Shown: positions 34,190-42,416, counted from the stretch's first letter. The stretch is 43,368 bases of DNA from an uncultured bacterium (GCA_937885075.1 CAKZYZ010000361.1:1-43368); one strand, 5' to 3'. A program made the numbers and translations. Notes: a model not told the origin generated them from the letters alone.

Positions 34190-35359
34190 TTAGACAAAGT
34201 ACCCGGATTTAATTGCATTCACCGGGCAGACCTCAACACAGAGGCCGCAGCCGTAGCATTTTTTCTCATCGATCCGGGCAATATCGTCTACGATAATGGC
34301 TTCATAGATGCAGGACGCAGCGCACTTGCCGCAGGCCGTGCATTTTTCTTCATCGATTTTGGGCATGACCGGTTTGGTAATCGCCTGGAGGCCCTTCTCC
34401 TTCCGCTCCCTTACCCGCTGCAAGGCCAGGCCCCGGATCTCTTCCAGGGTTACCCCCTCCTCTTCGAAATAGCGCTCTAGATCGCGAATCAGCCTGGTGT
34501 ACACTTCCATCCCCTGGAGATGCCCGGCCGTACAGACCCCGACCATGCCGGCCCCGGCCATGATGTACTCTACCGCATCCCGCCAGGTGGAGATTCCGCC
34601 CGAGGCGATGATGGGGATGTCAAGATTCCAGGCGATCTCAAAGACCATCCGGAGCGCAATCGGCTTTAACGCTCCCCCCGAGAGGTTGCCGAATCCGCGC
34701 GGACCGCCCAGCTTGGGCTGCCCGGTCTCGATGTCGATGCTCAAAACCGGTCCGAAGGTATCGGTGACTTCTATCACATCCAGCCCGGCCTCCATTCCAG
34801 CCTTGACCCAGTCAACCGCGTTCTGACTGAAGACCGCCGAGAGTTTTCCGATCAGGGGAACATCAACCGCTTCCCGGACCGCTTTAACGGTATCATAAAA
34901 TGGCTGGGGATCATAAATCTCCGGAGGAGGAAGTTTCAGGTCCGGGAACTGGGCCTCGAGATTCTCGGCCAGAATGGAGCAGTGCGTGGGCAACTCCACG
35001 ATATCGGCCCCGGCCGCGACCGCTTTTGCCGCCAGTTCAGCCGTCTCTGCCGGATGGGTGCCGGCCAGGTTAACAATAAGGGGAACCCCGGCGGTTTTAG
35101 CTTCGGGGATCTCCTTTGTAAACCACTGATCGGCCGGTTCAACCGCCGCCAGTACACAGTTGAGAAAACCGCCCGGGACCAGGGCATAGCAGGGCAGCGG
35201 ATCCGGGACCGGGAAGGGGACGATACTCTTGGTGGTGACAGCCCCCACCCCGGTTTTAGCTACTTCCTTAATGGTATCGGCATTCCGGCCGTGCTCGCCC
35301 GAGGTAACGATGACCGGGTTTTTTAGCTCAACGTCTCCAATCTTTACTGAAAGATCCAT
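34190..35359 (-). CDS. dihydropyrimidine-dehydrogenase-like (PreA-like) iron-sulfur flavoprotein B
   Basis: The 389-residue paralogue of the gene at 31332, with the same layout: FMN barrel (NPVIVTSGEHG, GGISTWRDAVEYIMAGA) and two C-terminal clusters (CTACGKCAASC, CYGCGLCVEVC). Cys127 in ELPTHCSILAEN aligns with the catalytic Cys, but the following Pro-His of paralogue A is also lost. The later loop reads EVTDTFGP instead of the NT pair. AGGAGG lies six bases before the ATG. It overlaps the 3' end of the Mo-subunit gene by 32 bases, so translation is probably coupled and the flavoprotein may pass electrons to or from the hydroxylase. Its substrate is unknown. Confidence 0.85.
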   Translation of the reverse strand: MDLSVKIGDVELKNPVIVTSGEHGRNADTIKEVAKTGVGAVTTKSIVPFPVPDPLPCYALVPGGFLNCVLAAVEPADQWFTKEIPEAKTAGVPLIVNLAGTHPAETAELAAKAVAAGADIVELPTHCSILAENLEAQFPDLKLPPPEIYDPQPFYDTVKAVREAVDVPLIGKLSAVFSQNAVDWVKAGMEAGLDVIEVTDTFGPVLSIDIETGQPKLGGPRGFGNLSGGALKPIALRMVFEIAWNLDIPIIASGGISTWRDAVEYIMAGAGMVGVCTAGHLQGMEVYTRLIRDLERYFEEEGVTLEEIRGLALQRVRERKEKGLQAITKPVMPKIDEEKCTACGKCAASCIYEAIIVDDIARIDEKKCYGCGLCVEVCPVNAIKSGYFV

Positions 35360-37646
35360 GGCTATCCTCCTGTTGTTTTTGCAGGGCTTTTACGATATCC
35401 TGCCGGGTAATGGGCAGGCGGGTAAAACGTATTCCGGTGGCATCGGCTACGGCATTGGCAAAGGCGGCCGCCGCGCCGGCGACCGGCGGTTCACCGATCC
35501 CCTTGACCCCGTAGGGGCCGGTCGGATTATAGTCTTCCACCGAGATGGTCTCGGTGGGGATACGATCCTTGATGGTGGGGACGGCATAATCGGCAAAGTT
35601 GGCATTCTGAATATGACCGTCCTTCATCTGTATCTTCTCCAGGTGAGCCAGTCCGAAACCGGTTAAAGATGCTCCCATAACCTGCCCTTCCACCCCCAGG
35701 GGGTTCACCACTTTACCCAGATCATGGGCCGCGACATGGCGGAGCACTTCGACCCGGCCGGTATACCGGTCGATCCGGATCTTCATCAGGTGGCAACCAT
35801 AATTATAGGCGATATAGATATTTCCCTGGGTGGTCTCCTCATCATAATCGGCGACCGGGGCTTTAGAGAAGACCAGGTCCATCAGGGGAAACCCGGTCCA
35901 GTAGGCCGCGGTAGCCACTGAAGCCAGAGGGATCCGGGCGGAATCGTCGACGGCAAGAATGGCAAAATTTTCTTTCAGGATTACCATCTCTTCCTCAGCC
36001 TTAAACATCAGCGCGGCCATTGAGACCAGTGACTTCTTCACATTCTGAGCCGCCTTCCAGACCGCCATCCCGCCGACCGTGGTGCTCCGGGAGGCGACGG
36101 TCGGGCCGGAGTCATGGACCGAGTCGGTGTCAACCGGACGGACGGTTACTTGATCTATAGTTACTCCCATCACCTCGGCGGCAATCTGAGCGAAGACTGT
36201 CCGTGACCCCTGGCCCAGTTCGGTCAGTCCGACGCCAACCAGGATACTACCGTCCTGCATAGCCTGGACCGAACCGCCCACCACGTCAATCCCTTCCGCG
36301 CCGTTAGAGATGCCCTGGATAACTCCGGAATAGCCGGTTCCGTAAAGCCAACGGTCCGGATCCGGTTCGGGCGCGTCCGCCATTTCTTTCCGGCAGTCGT
36401 CGACCCGGTCAATACAGGCCTGCATCCCAACCGACTCTTCGAATATCTGACCGGTTCCGGTAGAGTCACCAGGCTTCAGTCCGTTCTTCCTCCGCAATTC
36501 CAGAGGATCCATATTAAGCGCCAGAGCCAGTTCTTCTATCTGGCACTCCGATCCATATATCCCCTGAGGGACACCAAACCCCCGGAAAGCGCCGGAATAG
36601 GTTTTATTGGTATAGACCGCTGTGGATGATCCCCGAACATTCGGAACACTATACGGTCCGGTGGCATGAATCAGAGCCTTCATCACCACAAAGGGACTCT
36701 CCGAGGCGTAGGCGCCTCCATCGAGAATAATCTTGAACTCCCGGGCTGTGATAGTTCCGTCCTTCTTCGCCCCGGTCCGGTAATAAATCCGGGAAGGATG
36801 ACGGAGATTGGAACCGATGATAGATTCTTCCCGGTCGTGCGCGATCCGGACCGGACGGCCGGTACGGAGAGCGGCCACAGCGGCCAGGGCGCCGATCTCA
36901 CTGGCTACGTCATCTTTGCCTCCGAAGGATCCTCCGGTAAAAGCCTGAACCACTTTGACCCGGGAGGCCGGGAGGTTGAGATTGGCGGCAATATGACCGC
37001 GGAGATGATAGGGGGATTGACAGGAAGCGTAGACCGTCACCCGTCCATTACTTTCGGGAACGGCACAGACCGACTCCGGCTCCATATAGGCGTGTTCCTG
37101 GTGCGAGGTCCGATAGGTATTCTCCACTATCACATCAGCTTCCCGGAAGCCCTTATCGATATCACCCTTGATCAGATTCTTGGAGACGACAATATTACCA
37201 CCGGGATGGATCTTCCGGGACCCTTCCGCCATGGCCTCATCAATATCCAGGATCGGTTCAATCTCTTCCAGATCGATTTTGATCGCCCGGGCTCCCGCCC
37301 GGGCCGCGTCCCTCGATTCCGCCACTACCAGACAGATCGATTCCCCCTCGTAGCGGATATCCTCGGTGGCCAGGAGCGGCTGATCGTAAGGGGGCAGAAT
37401 CCCCATGATATTCGGGCCGGGGATATCTTCTCCCCGGAGAATATCGACCACACCGGGCACTTTCAGAGCCAGAGCTACATCCACCGATTTAATATATCCG
37501 GCCGGGATACCGGCGCGGCGAGCGTAGCCGTGAAGTAAACCCGGGAACTGGAGATCTCCGGCGAACTTAGCTTTTCCGGTGACCAGTTCAACCCCGTCTA
37601 CCTTCCTGACCGGCTTTCCGACTATGGTTAGTTGGTCTGCTGTCAT
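35328..37646 (-). CDS. molybdenum hydroxylase, large Mo-cofactor subunit (XdhA-like)
   Basis: A 772-residue aldehyde oxidase/xanthine dehydrogenase family subunit. The molybdopterin domain shows GGSFGGKDDVASE, SGAFRGFGVPQG, VGLTELGQGSRT and the catalytic Glu719 in GVKGIGEPP. These enzymes add oxygen from water to carbon in N-heterocycles or aldehydes. Together with the FAD and 2Fe-2S genes upstream it forms a three-part enzyme. Neighbours (carbamoyltransferase, SsnA-type deaminase, permease) favour a purine-like substrate and possibly a selenium-dependent form, which sequence cannot show. The start is chosen by family fit; its Shine-Dalgarno is weak, and repeats fill the 460 bases upstream. 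Confidence 0.92.
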   Translation of the reverse strand: MTADQLTIVGKPVRKVDGVELVTGKAKFAGDLQFPGLLHGYARRAGIPAGYIKSVDVALALKVPGVVDILRGEDIPGPNIMGILPPYDQPLLATEDIRYEGESICLVVAESRDAARAGARAIKIDLEEIEPILDIDEAMAEGSRKIHPGGNIVVSKNLIKGDIDKGFREADVIVENTYRTSHQEHAYMEPESVCAVPESNGRVTVYASCQSPYHLRGHIAANLNLPASRVKVVQAFTGGSFGGKDDVASEIGALAAVAALRTGRPVRIAHDREESIIGSNLRHPSRIYYRTGAKKDGTITAREFKIILDGGAYASESPFVVMKALIHATGPYSVPNVRGSSTAVYTNKTYSGAFRGFGVPQGIYGSECQIEELALALNMDPLELRRKNGLKPGDSTGTGQIFEESVGMQACIDRVDDCRKEMADAPEPDPDRWLYGTGYSGVIQGISNGAEGIDVVGGSVQAMQDGSILVGVGLTELGQGSRTVFAQIAAEVMGVTIDQVTVRPVDTDSVHDSGPTVASRSTTVGGMAVWKAAQNVKKSLVSMAALMFKAEEEMVILKENFAILAVDDSARIPLASVATAAYWTGFPLMDLVFSKAPVADYDEETTQGNIYIAYNYGCHLMKIRIDRYTGRVEVLRHVAAHDLGKVVNPLGVEGQVMGASLTGFGLAHLEKIQMKDGHIQNANFADYAVPTIKDRIPTETISVEDYNPTGPYGVKGIGEPPVAGAAAAFANAVADATGIRFTRLPITRQDIVKALQKQQEDSHGSFSKDWRR

Positions 37647-37677
37647 ATTCTATCTGGAACTTCTTCCCCCAACCTCC

Positions 37678-37790
37678 CCCCCCCTTTTTTTGTCCACGGA
37701 TTTCACGGATTAACACCGATTGATCCCCCTACCTCGGCCCCTTACGCAGTCCACTAATTACACGAATTTGCACTAATTGTCCCCCCCTAC
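37678..37790. repeat. dispersed repeat family C, diverged copy 3
   Basis: Shares GTCCACGGATTTCAC, CCGATTGAT, GTCCACTAATTACAC and CACTAATTGT with the copies at 13735 and 38627, but the middle differs. Confidence 0.7.
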
Positions 37791-37879
37791 CTCCCTCCCT
37801 TTAAATGAACTACGAATTTCGCGAATTACACGAATTAAAACAGAGACAACTAAGAAAAATATGATTGGTTTTCTCCGTC

Positions 37880-37909
37880 AACCAACCTTCGCCAAGGCTA
37901 CGGCAGGCA
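37880..37909 (-). repeat. dispersed 30-bp repeat family D, copy 2
   Basis: Reverse complement of 13911-13940 with three differences; the core on the minus strand reads GCCGTAGCCTTGGCGAAGG. Confidence 0.75.
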
Positions 37910-37963
37910 AGGCCGTCAACTGCCAACCGTCAACTTTCTTCCCCCCCTACCTCGGCCCCATAA

Positions 37964-38072
37964 TTAATTTCCAATGGCCAACTTCCAATATCCAATTTCC
38001 AAATTCAACCTCGACGTTGTCATTCGCATTTGGAGATTGGCTATTGGTCATTGGATATTGGACATTTCTGTC
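37964..38072. repeat. CCAATTTCC-type imperfect palindrome
   Basis: Left arm words TTCCAATGGCCAAC and CCAATATCCAATTTCC are mirrored on the right by GGAGATTGGCTATTGG and CATTGGATATTGG. This is a non-coding palindromic element. Confidence 0.7.
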
Positions 38073-38106
38073 CTGAATCCTGCATCCTGAGTTACACGTT
38101 CGATCT

Positions 38107-38586
38107 TTATCTTTTCCTCTCCCCCCGCAACACCTTCGCAGCTTGCAGAACAGCTCTTATTATCATCCCGTAACCGGTGCAGCGGCAGATATTTCCGGCC
38201 AGGGCCTCTTCAATCTCATTCTCAGTCGGGTCGGGATTGCTCTCCAGCAGGGCCCGGGCACTCATAATCATTCCCGGGGTGCAGTATCCGCACTGAACCG
38301 CACCCTGGTCAAGAAATGACTCCTGGATGGGGTGGAGGCCGCCGGATCCATCGGAGACTCCTTCGATGGTCATCACCTCACACCCCTGCAATTTAGCCGC
38401 CGGGAGGAGGCAGGCGTTGACCGGTCTGCCATCGAGCAGGATGGTGCAGGCCCCGCATTCCCCCCGGCCGCAGCCTTCCTTGGTCCCGGTCATTCCGAGC
38501 TGATCCCTGATCAGATCCAGGGCTCTGGTCTGGGGCGGTGCCTCTATACTGACATCCTTGCCGTTACAGTTAAATTCAATCAGCAT
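38107..38586 (-). CDS. molybdenum hydroxylase, 2Fe-2S subunit
   Basis: The 159-residue electron-transfer subunit of the xanthine dehydrogenase type. The N-terminal plant-type ferredoxin domain has Cys39, Cys44, Cys47 and Cys59 (GCGRGECGACT, NAC). The helical C-terminal domain has Cys99, Cys102, Cys134 and Cys136 (QCGYCTPGM, NICRCTGY). All eight ligands are intact. It passes electrons from the Mo site to FAD. GGAGAAGAAGGA directly precedes the ATG. A family C repeat separates it from the FAD gene upstream. Confidence 0.95.
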   Translation of the reverse strand: MLIEFNCNGKDVSIEAPPQTRALDLIRDQLGMTGTKEGCGRGECGACTILLDGRPVNACLLPAAKLQGCEVMTIEGVSDGSGGLHPIQESFLDQGAVQCGYCTPGMIMSARALLESNPDPTENEIEEALAGNICRCTGYGMIIRAVLQAAKVLRGERKR

Positions 38587-38626
38587 TCCTTCTTCTCCAC
38601 CAATTTTGCCTTGATTGATATGTGTT

Positions 38627-38740
38627 TCCCCCTACCTCTCCCCCTTTTTTGTCCACGGATTTCACAGATTACTCTGATTATTTCGCCTCGGATCGGCGGC
38701 TTTGCTGTCCACTAATTACACTGATTCACACTAATTGTTT
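38627..38740. repeat. dispersed repeat family C, copy 2
   Basis: Nearly identical to 13735-13850. Its right end contains the last codons and stop (Asn-Asn-stop) of the FAD subunit gene, so the repeat has replaced or extended that gene's 3' end. Confidence 0.85.
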
Positions 38741-39585
38741 CCCTCGGCCTCGGCCCATGCTTCTGCCAGAGCATCGGTGAGAAGCGTACCAATCACCGAT
38801 CGGCGGTAGTCGGCGGTAGCCCGTACGTCGGAGATGGGGCTGATCTCAATGCTGGCTAACCGGGCGGCGTCCGCGATTATCCCCGGAGTCATCCCGGACC
38901 CTTTGAGGGTCGCCGCGGCTTTGAGCAATGGGATGGGAACGGGCCCCACGGAGCCGGCGGCGGCGCGGATCTCTCCGACCTTCCGCCCGGCCTTCACCTT
39001 CACCCAAACCGCCACGTTAACCTGGGAGATAATCTGTCCGTTGCGCTGGCCGATCTTCTTAAATGATGATCCTCCGGAGAGATTTTTCCGGGGGATCTTT
39101 ATACCGGCCAGAAGTTCATCCTGATTCAGGACGGTTTTTTTGGGCCCGGTAAAAAATTCTGCCACCGCTACTTCCCGCCGACCGGCCGGTGAGATCAGAA
39201 CCAGTTCCCCTTCCAGCACAATCAATGGGGTGATGGTATCCCCACAGGGAGAAGCATTACAGATATTCCCCCCCACCGTAGCCAGATTTCGAATCTGGAG
39301 AGAGCCCACCGAAGCCGCCCCCTGAACCAGGACCGAAGGCAGCCGGGGATCGGAGGCCAGTTCCGCTAACGGCGTGGCCGCGCCAATTTCCAGACCCTCC
39401 TCCGTCTCCCTTATTCCCCGCAACTCCGGTATCCGGGAGATATCAATCAAGGGATCGGGTGAAAGCATGTCCGCGGCCATCAGGACCATCAAATCCGTCC
39501 CACCGCCGATAAACCGGCCCTCCGGAGCAGCGACTCTAGCCTGTAGAGCCTCTTCGATTGTGGAAGGAAATATATAGTCTGTCAT
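38731..39585 (-). CDS. molybdenum hydroxylase, FAD subunit
   Basis: The FAD-binding subunit of a xanthine dehydrogenase/CO dehydrogenase-type enzyme, 284 residues from the chosen ATG. FAD contacts are seen in FIGGGTDL (25-32) and LATVGGNICNASPCGDT, followed by the CO dehydrogenase flavoprotein C-terminal domain. I chose MTDYIFPSTIEEAL (start 39585), since family members begin close to this strand and AGGA lies nine bases upstream; an ATG at 39621 would add 12 unlike residues. The FAD, 2Fe-2S, Mo gene order gives one enzyme. The stop lies inside a family C repeat. Confidence 0.92.
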   Translation of the reverse strand: MTDYIFPSTIEEALQARVAAPEGRFIGGGTDLMVLMAADMLSPDPLIDISRIPELRGIRETEEGLEIGAATPLAELASDPRLPSVLVQGAASVGSLQIRNLATVGGNICNASPCGDTITPLIVLEGELVLISPAGRREVAVAEFFTGPKKTVLNQDELLAGIKIPRKNLSGGSSFKKIGQRNGQIISQVNVAVWVKVKAGRKVGEIRAAAGSVGPVPIPLLKAAATLKGSGMTPGIIADAARLASIEISPISDVRATADYRRSVIGTLLTDALAEAWAEAEGNN

Positions 39586-39719
39586 TATGCTCGATCCTGA
39601 AGTGTTTCGAGTAAGTTCCATTTTTTAAATTTGTAAACTTTAGCTCCCCTCTCTCCGCCGGCAAGCTTCAGTAAAACATATCCCCTCATAGCGTACTCAC
39701 CACAGCGGGCCCACACGAT

Positions 39720-39737
39720 GGCGACCTGAAGGTCGCC
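39720..39737. repeat. GGCGACC hairpin of the GTAGCGGC type
   Basis: GGCGACC, loop TGAA, GGTCGCC, followed by GCTACGAG. Related GCGGCTAC ends occur at 4490-4497 and 28675-28682. Confidence 0.65.
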
Positions 39738-39855
39738 GCTACGAGCACAAAGCTACTAACTCTCCGGCAGCTATGAATAGTTCTTTAACTTTTGGCACTT
39801 AAGGCACTTCCAACTTTTCTCATCCGCCATAGCTTTAGCGACGGAGGAAGGCACT

Positions 39856-39888
39856 TAAGAAAATGGCCCGCAGCGAAGTGCGGGCCAT
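39856..39888 (-). terminator. intrinsic terminator after carbamoyltransferase gene
   Basis: On the minus strand a perfect 10-bp stem ATGGCCCGCA with loop CTTCGC is followed by TTTTCTT. It begins about five bases after the stop codon, so the carbamoyltransferase transcript probably ends before the hydroxylase genes. Confidence 0.85.
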
Positions 39889-39892
39889 CTTC

Positions 39893-40894
39893 TTACCGGT
39901 ACCCTCCCATCAGAAGGGCCAGCATTGCCTTTTCCGTGTGGAGACGGTTCTCCGCTTCATCGAAGATAATCGAGGCCGGAGAGTTGAGAACTTCATCGGT
40001 CACCTCGGTATTCCGGGAGATCGGCATACAGTGCATCACCAGAGCATCTTTTTTCGCCATATCCACTACCTTCTGGTCGACACACCATTCATCCTTCAAT
40101 TTAGCCTTCATTTTCTGGAACTCGGGATCCCCGGCAAAGTGGGTCTCCAGTCCTTTGGCGAACTCTTCCGGAGAGACCCAGGAATAGACATTGATGAAAT
40201 CGGCATCCTTGACCGCCTCTTCATAGGACCGGACGATATTAATGCTTCCGCCCGACAGCTCCGCCGCCTCATCGGCCATAGCCTTGAAATTAAGATCCGG
40301 GTCAAAGCCCTCCGGGCAGGCTATGGAGAGATCAAAACCAAGTTTCCCCGCCATCAGCATGGTCGAGTTGGGCAACCCCGCCGGGGGGTTGGCGGTCCGG
40401 TATCCCCAGCAGATAGCCACCTTGAGATTCTGGATCGATCCTTTCTTCTCTATCATGGTCATCGCGTCGGCAAATGCCTGACAGGGATGCTCGACCGGAC
40501 AAGAGGCATTGATGAGCGGAATTGTGGTATATTCAGCCGCCGAATCCACCCGTTCCCGACGGAGAGCGCGATAGGCGATTCCATCCAGGTAACAGGATAA
40601 GGTCTTGATGGTATCATGCCAATCTTCCTCCGCGGCCTCACCTACCCAGAGGCGGTTCTGGTCCAGCCAGAGCATATGCCCCCCTAACTGGGTCATCGCC
40701 GTCTCAAAAGATATACTGGTCCGGGTGGAAGGGGTCTCAAAGACACCCCCCAGACTCTTTCCCTCCAGAAGACGATGAGGACGCCCCATTTTGAGTTCCA
40801 GTTTGAGCTCCCGGGCGACCTCCAGAATCAACTTAATCTCATCCGAATTAAGATCGGTTATCCCGGTAATATTCCTTCCTTTCAGTTCCGACAT
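39893..40894 (-). CDS. carbamoyltransferase of the OTC/ATC family (YgeW/AOTC-like)
   Basis: A 333-residue transcarbamylase. Carbamoyl-phosphate binding residues are clear: STRTS at 56-60 and HPCQ at 136-139, with the C-terminal EAENRLHTEKA. The amino-acceptor loops are not those of ornithine transcarbamylase: HCMPISRNTEV (289-299) replaces HCLPAxRG-E, and VYSWVSPEE replaces the usual D-x-SMG loop. YgeW and N-acetylornithine transcarbamylases also have tryptophan-containing loops there. In this cluster it may run in the catabolic direction, giving carbamoyl phosphate from a carbamoylated product such as oxamate or a ureido acid. AAGGAGGA lies six bases upstream. Substrate unproven. Confidence 0.87.
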   Translation of the reverse strand: MSELKGRNITGITDLNSDEIKLILEVARELKLELKMGRPHRLLEGKSLGGVFETPSTRTSISFETAMTQLGGHMLWLDQNRLWVGEAAEEDWHDTIKTLSCYLDGIAYRALRRERVDSAAEYTTIPLINASCPVEHPCQAFADAMTMIEKKGSIQNLKVAICWGYRTANPPAGLPNSTMLMAGKLGFDLSIACPEGFDPDLNFKAMADEAAELSGGSINIVRSYEEAVKDADFINVYSWVSPEEFAKGLETHFAGDPEFQKMKAKLKDEWCVDQKVVDMAKKDALVMHCMPISRNTEVTDEVLNSPASIIFDEAENRLHTEKAMLALLMGGYR

Positions 40895-40920
40895 TTTGCT
40901 TCCTCCTTACGAATAAATTC

Positions 40921-41017
40921 ACCACGAAGATCACGAAGGACACGAAGAACAGTTGAGAAACAAATAAAATTCAGCTCAAGTTTTAGAAATCTTCGTGATC
41001 TTCGTGTCCTTCGTGGT
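40921..41017. repeat. CACGAAG nonamer inverted repeat
   Basis: The left arm has three nonamer-like units, ACCACGAAG, ATCACGAAG and GACACGAAG. The right arm, read on the minus strand, has the same units with the last two exchanged (ACCACGAAG, GACACGAAG, ATCACGAAG). About 42 bases separate the arms. The element lies between the oxidoreductase and carbamoyltransferase genes. Confidence 0.85.
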
Positions 41018-41067
41018 TTCAATTTGTTTTATGTGCCAATTGATATCGGGAATGGTGGAATTAGATA

Positions 41068-42198
41068 TTATACTTCCCCTTCCGCCAGGTAGCGTTTCAG
41101 TTCCTCCACGGTCCAGTTGGGGTCGAAGCCCATGGTCTCTACCGTCCTTCCGATACTCCGGAAATCACGGTTCAGCAACCCCTCGGCCAGGGTGGTAATC
41201 GCGTCGGAGATCGGGGTCGGGACACCTAACATCTTCCCGAGTGAAGAAAATGTCACCAGGCCGTAAGGGATATCTTCGGTAAAGTGGCGGACATCCAGAG
41301 AGAAGGGACCTTCGCAGACTTCCAGAAAGGGGGTATGTATCGCCTCGTAGATCGGCAGGACATAATCCGCTCCGTCCCGGTTCCACTTCACCATCAGTAT
41401 CTCTTCTTCCAGAGTGTATTGCTTCATCCCCAGTTTCTCTCCGATCGCCATCCGCTCCCGGTCGAGCAGTTCGATCAGATGCACCACCGCCGGGGTATTC
41501 TCCTTCGGACCGAAGAGTTTAAAATCATCTTCTCCCAGTTCGATCCGGGCCGCGTTGCAGATCATGGGCGGGGTGTGAGTGATCGCGTTATAATCAACCA
41601 GGATTGAATCGATCGCGTTCTGACCTTTCCGGAGGGTATACCCGTGTTCCGGAGGGAAGACCTGCCCGGCCACTTCGATTACATAATCAATATCCTTTCC
41701 GGGGAAGGTAGCGATTATCAGGTTCTGGGTCCGATTCTCCAGGCGGACCTGGTAATCCCCGAATTTAGAGGCCCCGTAAGGGAGAGTATTACAATCAGCC
41801 AGGTAAATCTTCTTATCGATCCCCATCTCCTTTAACACCTTGCCCCAGGTGAGGGACGCTCCGCCTTTACCCAGATAGATCACCACCTGACCTTCTTCCA
41901 GGTGGGGAGCGATCAAGCGGGCGTACTCTTCACAGACAAAGTAAGGGACCGGGTTGAGAATAACCTGGGCGCCTTTTATCGCTTCCGCGATATCGCTGGT
42001 GGCACAGTCGACGCCGAAGAAACCGGTGGGATTAGAGTCTATATCCAGAACCTCAATCCCACCTTTCTCCCTGATCCCGACCACTTTTTCTTCGCTCCGG
42101 GAAAAGAGAGCGACTTCAAAGCCCAACTTAGCCATATCGGCCGCCGCCATCCTTCCTCCGCTACCGGCGCCTACTACCGCTACTTTCTTAATATTCAT
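41068..42198 (-). CDS. NAD(P)-dependent opine/octopine dehydrogenase family protein
   Basis: A 376-residue two-domain oxidoreductase. The Rossmann domain begins VAVVGAGSGGRMAAADMA (GAGSGG at 10-15) with FSR at the strand-2 end, a basic residue compatible with NADP. The C-terminal helical domain is the octopine dehydrogenase type, with the catalytic-type histidine in NAITHTPPMI. Known members reductively join or split an amino acid and a keto acid. Its role in the catabolic cluster is unclear; oxidation of an N-substituted amino acid product is possible. AAGGAGAAGAAGAG precedes the ATG. Confidence 0.87.
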   Translation of the reverse strand: MNIKKVAVVGAGSGGRMAAADMAKLGFEVALFSRSEEKVVGIREKGGIEVLDIDSNPTGFFGVDCATSDIAEAIKGAQVILNPVPYFVCEEYARLIAPHLEEGQVVIYLGKGGASLTWGKVLKEMGIDKKIYLADCNTLPYGASKFGDYQVRLENRTQNLIIATFPGKDIDYVIEVAGQVFPPEHGYTLRKGQNAIDSILVDYNAITHTPPMICNAARIELGEDDFKLFGPKENTPAVVHLIELLDRERMAIGEKLGMKQYTLEEEILMVKWNRDGADYVLPIYEAIHTPFLEVCEGPFSLDVRHFTEDIPYGLVTFSSLGKMLGVPTPISDAITTLAEGLLNRDFRSIGRTVETMGFDPNWTVEELKRYLAEGEV

Positions 42199-42386
42199 CT
42201 CTTCTTCTCCTTAATATTACTTATATTAGAACTTCGCCTCGCAACTTTTTGCCACTAAGACACCAGGACACAAAGAAAATACTTAAGATACGATAAATAT
42301 ATTTTTCTCTGATTTTATGATTGTTTCTTAGTGTCTTTGTGGAATATATATATTTTTAAGAATGAATTAACTTTAAAATATCCCTA

Positions 42387-42416
42387 TAATGTTGGTTCAA
42401 GGCTTGCCCACTCTTA
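42387..42416. repeat. dispersed 30-bp repeat family E, copy 2
   Basis: Matches 19297-19326 at 26 of 30 positions. It includes the TAA stop of the hydantoinase B gene. Just upstream (42248-42350) are CCACTAAGACACC and AGTGTCTTTGTGG words forming an imperfect inverted repeat. Confidence 0.65.

Larger units (their letters stand above)
37647..38106. other. repeat-filled gap within the molybdenum hydroxylase operon
   Basis: Between the Mo and 2Fe-2S subunit genes lie a diverged family C copy (37678-37790), ACACGAATT words, a family D copy (37880-37909) and an ATTGG-type palindrome (37964-38072). They are joined by CCCCCCTACCTC spacers. No gene seen. Confidence 0.7.
39586..39892. other. gap between carbamoyltransferase and FAD-subunit genes
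   Basis: It contains a GGCGACC hairpin (39720-39737), GGCACTTAAG words, a stretch CCGCCATAGCTTTAGCGACGG and the carbamoyltransferase terminator. No gene seen. Confidence 0.6.

Noticed and set aside
33521-34480. 319-codon open frame opposite the amidohydrolase and PreA-like gene B
   Set aside because: It crosses two real genes on the other strand and resembles nothing.
37647-38106. CRISPR array in the repeat-rich gap
   Set aside because: The repeats are of different families, irregularly spaced and mostly palindromic; there are no equal-length spacers and no cas genes.
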